From CAYYWV01 sp964531525 (GTDB taxonomy: Bacteria; Pseudomonadota; Alphaproteobacteria; JAAXGF01), in contig CAZHDF010000074.1 of the NCBI GenBank assembly GCA_964531525.1, forward strand, positions 1-16,461: 16,461 bases of DNA, written 5' to 3'. The notes below the pieces were generated by a model that saw nothing but the letters and a program-made list of their open reading frames with translations, ran no database searches and had not been told where the DNA came from. Shown in pieces: positions 1 through 5,909 of this stretch (within the stretch, counting starts at the first letter, position 1; the number at the start of each line of letters is the position of its first letter). The translations under genes were made by a program, and so were the position numbers.

Positions 1-39
1 ATCAGCGGGTCCAAGGTTCGAGTCCTTGTGCGCCCACCA
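1..39 (+). tRNA. tRNA 3' portion, probably tRNA-Lys (partial)
   Basis: This is the 3' end of a tRNA cut by the window start. It shows a five-base-pair T-arm (CAAGG, loop TTCGAGT, CCTTG at 12-28), the 3' acceptor strand TGCGCCC, discriminator A and an encoded CCA at 37-39. The acceptor partner would be GGGCGCA. The leading ATCAGC fits the 3' side of an anticodon stem following a Lys-type loop. The anticodon itself is outside the window, so the Lys identity is an inference from resemblance to alphaproteobacterial tRNA-Lys. Confidence 0.85.
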
Positions 40-48
40 ATTATTTCA

Positions 49-85
49 AAGGCTTGGCCGGAAACGGCTAAGCCTTTATTTTTGC
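49..85 (+). terminator. Rho-independent terminator of the tRNA
   Basis: A 12-bp stem (49-60 pairing with 65-76, one G-T wobble) closes on a GAAA tetraloop and is followed by TATTTTT. It begins 10 bases after the tRNA CCA, so it most likely ends the tRNA transcript. Confidence 0.85.
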
Positions 86-477
86 CGGTCAAGCATGAGA
101 ACGGCGATTTTCGGATCCCCACGTGACAGCCGCGCGTTCGGTGTGGAGGATAGCCATAGCGCGGGCGGCTTACACCGGTTGCGCCGTTTCGCATCGTCCC
201 ATCGGTCGGGTTCGCGCGATCCTCTATCCGAACGCGGTTCTTGCGTTTCACCCGTTGACCGATCTCGAACCTTCGGGGAGGGGCGTTCGACGCGAACGAG
301 AACGACGGCCCGGAGGTTGCCACTCGACCGGTTCCCTCCGGTCCGATTTTCGTCGCGCCGGACCGTGAAGCGAAGCGAGTGCGTCCGCGCGCGGAACCGG
401 TCTTAGATTTCTTGAGTTCGAGTGGCGCGGCGATTACCCTCGCCGAAGGTCTGGTTTTTGCGGCGCCGGTTGCATCC
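86..477. other. Gap without a supported gene
   Basis: About 390 bases of high-GC sequence lie between the tRNA terminator and the C45-family gene. Short open frames cross it, but they have arginine/serine-rich compositions typical of GC-rich noncoding frames and no recognisable domain. One dyad is visible: CGGTCCG at 339-345 and CGGACCG at 359-365 with a 13-base spacer. It could be a regulatory site or hairpin. I see no convincing promoter for the downstream gene. Confidence 0.5.
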
Positions 478-1518
478 ATGGACATTCTACGACTACGCGG
501 CGATCCCTATCGGATCGGACGCGGGCTTGGGGAGCGGGCCGGATCGGTGGTCCGCGACGTGGTTTTCGGCACGGCCCAATTCAATGGCCTGAAGCAATGG
601 CTGGGCGGCGACCGGCTGACGCGGCTGGAAGCGGCGGCGCGGCGGTATTTCCCGGAGCTCCTGCGCGAGATCGAAGGCATAGCCGACGGCGCCGGGGTCG
701 CCTTTCACGAGGCGTTTCTGTGGAACTGCCGGGGCGATTTCCCCGATCCGGACCGCGAGCAGGAAGACGCCTGCACCACGATCCTTCTGCCGGCGATCGA
801 CGGCCGGGCGGCCGTCATCGGCCACAACGAGGACGGCGCGCCCGCGTTCGCCGATCACGGTTTCCTCGCCCGGATCGAGCCGGAGACCGGAATCCCCTTC
901 ACCGCCTTCTGCTACCCCGGGATGATCCCGGGGCATGCCTTCGGCGTCAACGACGCCGGTCTGATCCAGACCATCAACCATATTCGGCCGCACGATCTGA
1001 CCGACGGAATTCCGAGACAGGTGATCACGCGCGCCGTGCTGACCTGTCGCGACCTCGCCGGGGCACTCGCGCTGCTTCGCCGAAGGGACCGGGCCGCCGG
1101 CTTCCACCACAATCTCGGCGAGGCGTCGAGCGGGCGGTTGCTGTCGGTGGAGGCGCCGGCGAGCGGATGCGCCGTGGTCGAGATCGACGCCCCGTCGGCC
1201 CATGCCAATCATCTCATTCGGCGGGACTTCTCGGATCTGGCCCAGACGGTGACGCCGTCCTCCGGAGCGCGCCAGGCTCGGGCCGAGGAGATGCTCGCGG
1301 CGGGCGTCGCGGCGGACGGCGATCCGCTGCCGATCCTTTTCGACCGCAGCCGGGACGACCTGCCGATCCTGTGTCGCGGCGAGAGCGACGCCAGCGACAG
1401 CTATACCCTGGCGACGGTGGTGTTCCGTTTCGGCGCGAACCGCGTCGGCTGGTCGGTGCATCACGGCCCCGAGCGAAGCGCGGTCTTCGAGGAAAGCCTG
1501 GAAATCCCGCGCGCCTGA
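478..1518 (+). CDS. C45-family (isopenicillin N acyltransferase-like) hydrolase
   Basis: The predicted protein has 346 residues. It resembles peptidase family C45, the acyl-CoA:6-aminopenicillanate acyltransferase-like Ntn hydrolases, which cleave or transfer acyl groups on amide bonds after self-processing at an internal cysteine. The start was set at the ATG at 478 because the family typically opens with a strand followed by a GxPYxxGxxxG element, seen here as RLRGDPYRIGRGLG at residues 5-18. The frame is open further upstream to 379 but that part has no family resemblance, and no good Shine-Dalgarno supports either start. The candidate nucleophile is Cys99 in EDACTT. The residue before it is Ala rather than the Gly of the classical Gly-Cys cleavage site. 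GHNEDG around residue 115 is the usual conserved Asn-Glu-Asp element. No signal peptide is seen, so a cytoplasmic enzyme is expected. The substrate is unknown; bacterial homologues are mostly uncharacterised and need not act on beta-lactams. Confidence 0.8.
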   Translation: MDILRLRGDPYRIGRGLGERAGSVVRDVVFGTAQFNGLKQWLGGDRLTRLEAAARRYFPELLREIEGIADGAGVAFHEAFLWNCRGDFPDPDREQEDACTTILLPAIDGRAAVIGHNEDGAPAFADHGFLARIEPETGIPFTAFCYPGMIPGHAFGVNDAGLIQTINHIRPHDLTDGIPRQVITRAVLTCRDLAGALALLRRRDRAAGFHHNLGEASSGRLLSVEAPASGCAVVEIDAPSAHANHLIRRDFSDLAQTVTPSSGARQARAEEMLAAGVAADGDPLPILFDRSRDDLPILCRGESDASDSYTLATVVFRFGANRVGWSVHHGPERSAVFEESLEIPRA

Positions 1519-1527
1519 CGGGACCGC

Positions 1528-1545
1528 CCGGCGGGCCGCCGCCGG
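1528..1545 (+). terminator. GC-rich hairpin after the C45 gene
   Basis: CCGGCGG (1528-1534) and CCGCCGG (1539-1545) form a perfect 7-bp stem with a GCCG loop, nine bases after the stop codon at 1518. There is no T-run directly after it, so termination is only a possibility. Confidence 0.4.
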
Positions 1546-1550
1546 CCTCG

Positions 1551-1604
1551 ATCTTCTCGTTTGCCCGAATCTTTTCGTTTAACCCGCTCTTCTCGTTTGA
1601 CTAC
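1551..1604 (+). repeat. Three tandem 18-bp degenerate repeats upstream of dddP
   Basis: Three head-to-tail units, 1551-1568, 1569-1586 and 1587-1604, share the core TCTTCTCGTTTG (second unit TCTTTTCGTTTA). They lie 96-149 bases before the dddP ATG. The third copy runs into TTGACT (1597-1602), a possible -35 hexamer. The arrangement looks like clustered binding sites for a regulator, but no protein can be named. Confidence 0.55.
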
Positions 1605-1699
1605 GCGGTCGATGTCGGGATCAACTCCGTCATGCGCCCGGATCGGTCGGGCGCGGCGACGTGCCCGTTACGGATCATTCGGCGTCGGGAGTGGGGGAC

Positions 1700-2968
1700 A
1701 TGAAAAACAAAGCCTCGGACACGGGCGGCCTGCCCGAATCGTTGGCGCGCAACACGCCGGGCGCGGGGTTGAACGACACCGGCCCGCAGATCGACATGCG
1801 GCGCATGCGGGCCTACAGGCTGGGGCGCGTGCGCGAACAGCTCGTCAAGCACGACTGCGCGGGCTGCCTGCTCTACGACCCGATCAACATTCGGTACGCG
1901 ACCGGCAGCCGCAACATGTCGGTCTGGACCCTGCACAACGCCGCGCGCTACTGCTTCGTGGCGACCGAAGGGCCGGTGGTGCTGTTCGACTACCACAACT
2001 CCGAACATCTGTCCGAGCATCTCGAGACCGTCGACGAGGTTCGCCCGACGACGAGCTGGTTCTTTTTCAGCGCCGGATCGCGGTTGCGGGAGAAGGCCGA
2101 AAGCTGGGCCGCGGAGATCGCCGATCTGGTCGCCCGCCACGGCGGCGGCAACCGGCGTCTGGCGATCGATCATTGCAATCCGGAAGGGGCCGAGGCGTTG
2201 CGCGGCCACGGGATCGACGTGATCGACGCCCAAGGGCCGTTGGAACTGGCCCGTTGTATCAAGTCGGCCGACGAGATCGCCTGCATGAATGTCGCGATCT
2301 CCGTCTGCGAGGCGGGAATGGCGCGGATGCGCGAGGCGCTCAGGGCCGGGATGACCGAGAACCAGCTTTGGTCGATTCTCCATCAGACCAATATCGAAAT
2401 GGGCGGCGAGTGGATCGAAACCCGCCTGTTGAGCTCGGGCGGGCGGACCAACCCTTGGTTCCAGGAGTGCGGCGACCGCATCATCCGGCCCGGCGATCTC
2501 GTCGCCTTCGACACCGACATGATCGGGCCGTTCGGCTTTTGCGCCGATATCTCGCGGACCTTCTTCTGCGGCCCGGGCAAGCCGACGGCCGAGCAGAAGC
2601 GCCTTTACGGGCTGGCCTGGGAGCAGATCCACCACGACATGGCGTTGCTGAAACCGGGGCTCGGCTTTCGCGAGCTGTCGGAAAAGGCGTGGCGCATTCC
2701 CAACGAGTTCTTCGCCAATCGCTACTCGGTGATCCTCCACGGCATCGGGTTGTGCGACGAGTATCCGAAGAGCCCGCATCTACAGGACTTCGAGCGGGCG
2801 GGATACGAGGGGACCTTCGAGGCCGGCATGACGGTCTGCGTGGAAAGCTACATCGGCGCGGTGGGCGGCAACGAAGGGGTGAAGCTGGAGCAGCAGGTTC
2901 TCATCACCGAGAACGGGATCGAGCTTCTCTCCACTTTTCCCTTCGAAGACGACCTCCTTCCCGGATAG
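1700..2968 (+). CDS. dddP: DddP-type M24-fold protein, candidate DMSP lyase
   Basis: This 422-residue protein has the creatinase/aminopeptidase P (M24) fold: an N-terminal domain to about residue 170 and a pita-bread catalytic domain after it. Six metal ligands are present: Asp271 and Asp273 (AFDTDMIG), Asp283 (CADIS), His347 (LHGIG), Glu382 (CVES) and Glu397 (KLEQQ). From memory, the DddP of Roseobacter uses Asp295, Asp297, Asp307, His371, Glu406 and Glu421, a constant offset of 24. The catalytic Asp377 then maps to Asp353 in GLCDEYP and Tyr366 to Tyr342. GGEWIETRLL (235-244) and RTNPWFQECG (249-258) also look DddP-like. DddP cleaves dimethylsulfoniopropionate to dimethyl sulfide and acrylate in the cytoplasm. 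I chose the ATG at 1700 because a purine-rich GGGAG/GGGGA tract precedes it; an in-frame GTG at 1661 is the alternative. The sdhB-like gene starts 37 bases after it. Family assignment is strong; the substrate is inferred, since DddP-like paralogues with other functions exist. Confidence 0.8.
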   Translation: MKNKASDTGGLPESLARNTPGAGLNDTGPQIDMRRMRAYRLGRVREQLVKHDCAGCLLYDPINIRYATGSRNMSVWTLHNAARYCFVATEGPVVLFDYHNSEHLSEHLETVDEVRPTTSWFFFSAGSRLREKAESWAAEIADLVARHGGGNRRLAIDHCNPEGAEALRGHGIDVIDAQGPLELARCIKSADEIACMNVAISVCEAGMARMREALRAGMTENQLWSILHQTNIEMGGEWIETRLLSSGGRTNPWFQECGDRIIRPGDLVAFDTDMIGPFGFCADISRTFFCGPGKPTAEQKRLYGLAWEQIHHDMALLKPGLGFRELSEKAWRIPNEFFANRYSVILHGIGLCDEYPKSPHLQDFERAGYEGTFEAGMTVCVESYIGAVGGNEGVKLEQQVLITENGIELLSTFPFEDDLLPG

Positions 2969-3005
2969 CGACGCCGCGCCGGGTCGATCCGCCGGGAGGG
3001 CGCAG

Positions 3006-3812
3006 ATGGCCGACAGGCAGCCGTCCCCGTTCTTCCTGCCGGGCAAGTCGCGGGTCACGGCGGGCCGGGCCCATCGCGCGCCGGCGGGAGCGGGCAGGGT
3101 CAAGACGTTCAGGGTTTTTCGCTGGGCGCCCGACGAGCGGCGGGACCCGCGGGTCGATTCCTTCGAAATCGACCTCGACGACTGCGGCCCGACCGTTCTC
3201 GACGCGCTCCTCAAGATCAAGCGGAAGATCGACCCGACGCTCGCCTTCCGCCGCTCGTGCGGCCGGGGCCTTTGCGGCAGTTGCGCCATGAACATCGACG
3301 GCGTCAACACGCTCGCCTGCATCACCTTCATCGAGGGGACCGACGACCGCGTGACGATCTATCCGCTCTCGCATGCCGAGGTGGTCAAGGACCTGGTTCC
3401 CGACCTCGATCGCTTTTACGCGCAATATGCGCTGATCGAGCCGTGGTCGAAGGCCGAGGCGCGGCCGGAGCAAGCGGAACGCCCTCAATCGCCGGCGGCG
3501 CTGGCCAGGCTCGACGGCTTGTGGCAGTGCAACCTCTGCGGCTGCTGCACGATGAGCTGCCCGGTCTATTGGCGGAAGGGCGGGGACTATCTCGGGCCGG
3601 CCGCCCTGTTGCAGGCCTATCGCTGGGTCTCGGATAGCCGCGAGACCCGCCGCGGCGCCCATCTTCGCGCGCTTGAAACCGGCCCCGATCGCCTGTTCGC
3701 CTGTCGGGCGTTCGGCGTCTGCACGCTCACTTGCCCCAAGGGGCTCGATCCGGCGGGGGCGATCGCCGCGCTCAAGAAACTGGCGTTCCCGCGCGGCCGG
3801 CGGGCTCGATAA
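3006..3812 (+). CDS. SdhB-like iron-sulfur protein (orphan paralogue)
   Basis: This 268-residue protein matches succinate dehydrogenase/fumarate reductase iron-sulfur subunits throughout. The N-terminal ferredoxin domain has the 2Fe-2S ligands Cys85, Cys90, Cys93 and Cys105. The C-terminal domain has Cys175, Cys178, Cys181 and Cys243 for a 4Fe-4S cluster, and Cys185, Cys233 and Cys239 for a 3Fe-4S cluster. All eleven cluster cysteines are present, so it should carry electrons between a flavoprotein and an acceptor. It is odd in three ways. It has about 32 extra N-terminal residues before VKTFRVFRW. No SdhA, SdhC or SdhD gene is near. Residues that line the ubiquinone site in E. coli SdhB (Trp164, His207, Ile209) align with Arg190, Arg234 and Phe236. 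The start is supported by GGGAGG at 2994-2999, six bases before the ATG. It follows dddP by 37 bases, probably in the same operon. Its redox partner is unknown. Confidence 0.85.
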   Translation: MADRQPSPFFLPGKSRVTAGRAHRAPAGAGRVKTFRVFRWAPDERRDPRVDSFEIDLDDCGPTVLDALLKIKRKIDPTLAFRRSCGRGLCGSCAMNIDGVNTLACITFIEGTDDRVTIYPLSHAEVVKDLVPDLDRFYAQYALIEPWSKAEARPEQAERPQSPAALARLDGLWQCNLCGCCTMSCPVYWRKGGDYLGPAALLQAYRWVSDSRETRRGAHLRALETGPDRLFACRAFGVCTLTCPKGLDPAGAIAALKKLAFPRGRRAR

Positions 3813-3914
3813 CCCGGGCATTTCCCCAAGCGGGAGTGGTATGGTCGGGGGCTCGATAATTTGGGAACCACCGATGCGCGAAGGAGCGTCGCCACCAGCC
3901 GATGCCAGTATCCG

Positions 3915-4160
3915 ATGGATGACGAGACCTTCAGGATCGAGGATATCTACGTGCCGGTGAAACGGCGGCGGACGATCGATCCGGAGACCGTGAAAGCGAT
4001 CGCCGAGAGCATGTTGGAGGAAGGCCAGCGAACGCCGATCCTGGTCCGGCGCGACGGCGAGCGCTTGGTGCTGGTCGAAGGCCTTCAGCGGCTGGAGGCG
4101 TGCCGGTCGCTCGGCGAGGAAACGATCGTCGGCCTGATCGTTCAGGCGCGCCTCAAATAA
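3915..4160 (+). CDS. Stand-alone ParB N-terminal-like domain protein
   Basis: This 81-residue protein resembles the ParB/sulfiredoxin-like N-terminal domain. It opens with a strand containing a positively charged turn (VPVKRRRTID, 13-22), followed by a helix and SMLEEGQRTPILVRRDG (32-48). The motif EGLQRLEACRSLGEETI (55-71) corresponds to the nucleotide-binding GERR-type box of ParB. The box reads GLQR, a variant seen in short ParB-like proteins outside chromosome segregation. There is no helix-turn-helix or dimerisation domain, so it is not a partition protein in the usual sense. The ATG at 3915 was chosen because it begins directly at the domain; no clear ribosome binding site precedes it. 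It lies 102 bases after the sdhB-like gene on the same strand and converges on the methyltransferase gene. Function unknown; a regulatory or nucleotide-dependent role would be a guess. Confidence 0.65.
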   Translation: MDDETFRIEDIYVPVKRRRTIDPETVKAIAESMLEEGQRTPILVRRDGERLVLVEGLQRLEACRSLGEETIVGLIVQARLK

Positions 4161-4164
4161 GTCC

Positions 4165-4185
4165 TCCGATCGCCGCCCGATCGGA
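4165..4185. terminator. Hairpin between convergent genes
   Basis: TCCGATC (4165-4171) and GATCGGA (4179-4185) form a perfect 7-bp stem with a 7-base loop. It fills the 32-base gap between the convergent stop codons of the ParB-like gene and mttB-like gene, so a bidirectional terminator is plausible. A T-run is lacking. Confidence 0.45.
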
Positions 4186-4192
4186 CGCCGAT

Positions 4193-5773
4193 TCAGATCA
4201 CCGACGCCGCGCCCGTCTGCGCGGCGGCCGCTTCGAGAATATGGCGATCGGCGTCGGCGACGAGCTGAGAGATCTCCCGGTTCGCGTCCGCGCCGAGAAG
4301 TCCGTCGGGCGGGGCGTCGCGGATCAACCCGAGAGCGATCTCGCGGGCTTGGTCGAAGGCGCCGCGTCGCGCGGCCGCCTCGTAGCCGTCGCGGCCTTGG
4401 CGTTGGAACGCTCGCGGCGAAAACTGGTCGCGGCAGTATTTGAGCGTATGCGCGCTGTCGAGGAAGTGGCCGCCCGCCCGAATGGACGAGATTTCGTCCC
4501 AGTTCAGGCTTTCGTCGTCGACGTTCGGAACGCGGATGAATTGGCGCAGCATGGCGCCGATTTCGTCGTCGAGAACCGCCTGCACGGGACTGAACACGGT
4601 GGCGCATTCGAGCTGGCCGACGCCGCCCAGAATATCGGCCCCCGCCAGCGCCACGGTCTCGGCCAGCAAGGCGCGCTCGGCCATGGACTGCACGTCCACG
4701 TCCGGCGTATCGGACCCGGCGCCGTAGGTATGGGCGAGCAGCCCGAAGCCGCGCTTCATCAGTTGGATCGCCATGCCGGCGGCCTGGAGCGATTCGACGC
4801 AGGACTGAAGCGCGCTGCCCGTCCGCATGTCCAGGGTGAACATCAACGGCGTGGCGATCACCGGAACCTCGGGCGCCAGAACATGGGCGATGACGACCAT
4901 GGCCAGGATTTCCGCCGCCGCCATCAGCACCATGCCCGAGATCGAGAGCGGCGCCGTGCCGCCGGCCGACGGCAGGCTGCAGGCGTGCAGCGGCAGGCCG
5001 TAGCGCCCGGCCTGGATGATCGCCTCGGTGTCCATGTACTTGAATTCGAGCGGCGAGAACGAGCACGTGATGCAGCTCGCCAGGGGACGGCGGCGCAGCG
5101 CCGCCTCGCCGCCCGCCGCGATCGCCGCGATGCGCATCAGGTATTCGACGTTTTCCTTGCTATAGGGCTGCATCCAGACGTGCTTGTCGGTGCGCCGGAT
5201 CAGCTCGGCGAAGCCGTGGATGTCGGAGGTGATCTCGGGCACGCCGTTGACGAAGGGATGGGCGACGAACCCGACTTCGTCGAGCCCGTTCGCCACGGCG
5301 GCGATCTCGGCGACGGCGGCGAGATCGAGATTGCGATAGCGCCCCGTCTCGGGCTCGACGTATCCGTGCGCGCCGGTGCCGGTCCGCATGACGAATCCGC
5401 CGTCGGCCCGGGGCAGGCGAAGATCGCGCGCGGGTTTCTTGCCGTACAGCGCGACCTCCCTGGGCGTTGCCTTCAAGGCGTCCTCGACGAGACCGCGCGG
5501 CAGGCGCAGGCGATCGGCGCCGCTTCCCGGGTTGGCTCCGGCCTTTCGCAGCGCCTCGGTGGCGCTTGGGTGGATGACGACGACGCCGTGGGATTCGAGC
5601 AGATCGAAGGCGCGGGTCTTCAGATGCTCGATCGCGGCGTCGTCGAGAAACCCGAAGCGCGGGCGCGGGCGCGCGGCGTCGTACGAGATGAAGGCGTCGG
5701 GATGGGGCTTGGCTTTCGCCGCCGCGGCGCGGCCGCGTCGCCGGGGTCGACTTTCGTTCGGTCTGTTTTCCAC
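4193..5773 (-). CDS. MttB-superfamily (trimethylamine methyltransferase-like) protein, no pyrrolysine
   Basis: This 526-residue protein covers the whole MttB-type TIM-barrel family, whose members move a methyl group from a quaternary or tertiary amine to a corrinoid protein. Family-like stretches include HACSLPSAGGTAPLSISG in the centre, GAGSDTPDVDVQ, then GGVGQLECA, and GGHFLDSAHTL (about residues 434-444). The frame is uninterrupted by an amber codon, so it belongs to the non-pyrrolysine branch, which includes glycine betaine and related methyltransferases. I set the start at the GTG at 5773 because GGAGG lies five bases upstream. The frame stays open to a GTG at 5818, without such a site. 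A palindrome GATCC-AG-GGATC (5795-5806) lies in the leader. No corrinoid protein, corrinoid:folate methyltransferase or reactivase gene is visible, so the partner must be elsewhere. The gene converges on the dddP cluster. Family certain, substrate unknown. Confidence 0.85.
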   Translation of the reverse strand: MENRPNESRPRRRGRAAAAKAKPHPDAFISYDAARPRPRFGFLDDAAIEHLKTRAFDLLESHGVVVIHPSATEALRKAGANPGSGADRLRLPRGLVEDALKATPREVALYGKKPARDLRLPRADGGFVMRTGTGAHGYVEPETGRYRNLDLAAVAEIAAVANGLDEVGFVAHPFVNGVPEITSDIHGFAELIRRTDKHVWMQPYSKENVEYLMRIAAIAAGGEAALRRRPLASCITCSFSPLEFKYMDTEAIIQAGRYGLPLHACSLPSAGGTAPLSISGMVLMAAAEILAMVVIAHVLAPEVPVIATPLMFTLDMRTGSALQSCVESLQAAGMAIQLMKRGFGLLAHTYGAGSDTPDVDVQSMAERALLAETVALAGADILGGVGQLECATVFSPVQAVLDDEIGAMLRQFIRVPNVDDESLNWDEISSIRAGGHFLDSAHTLKYCRDQFSPRAFQRQGRDGYEAAARRGAFDQAREIALGLIRDAPPDGLLGADANREISQLVADADRHILEAAAAQTGAASVI

Positions 5774-5778
5774 AACGT

Positions 5779-5783
5779 CCTCC
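5779..5783 (-). promoter_or_regulatory. Shine-Dalgarno GGAGG deciding the mttB-like start
   Basis: On the minus strand GGGAGGAC precedes the GTG at 5773 with five bases between GGAGG and the start codon. The upstream alternative GTG at 5818 has no comparable site. Confidence 0.6.
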
Positions 5784-5858
5784 CAACGGTTGGTGATCCA
5801 GGGATCGTCGTGGCACACACCGATTTAGCTCACTGCCTGCCGACTTGAGCGTGTTCGC

Positions 5859-5886
5859 ATCCTAACATTTTCACCCTTCGCGACAA
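5859..5886 (-). promoter_or_regulatory. Candidate sigma-70 promoter for the mttB-like gene
   Basis: On the minus strand TTGTCG (5881-5886) and TAGGAT (5859-5864) are separated by 16 bases. They lie in the gap between the RNase gene and the methyltransferase and leave an 80-90 base leader. Prediction by eye only. Confidence 0.5.
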
Positions 5887-5909
5887 TAGCCCCGGTCCTC
5901 GGGCGGTTA

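Noticed and set aside
26..406. A plus-strand open frame overlapping the tRNA end
   Set aside because: It begins inside the tRNA and passes through its terminator. The translation is low-complexity without family resemblance.
2904..5066. A very long minus-strand open frame opposite dddP, the SdhB-like gene and the methyltransferase region
   Set aside because: It is Arg/Pro/Gly-rich, overlaps well-supported genes on both strands and has no domain. Long antisense frames are expected in GC-rich DNA.
4193..5773. Pyrrolysine read-through in the MttB-like gene
   Set aside because: There is no internal amber codon; the frame is continuous over the full family length.
5819..5909. A yacG gene after the RNase E/G gene
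   Set aside because: The gap of about 90 bases holds no zinc-finger frame; it carries the methyltransferase promoter instead.
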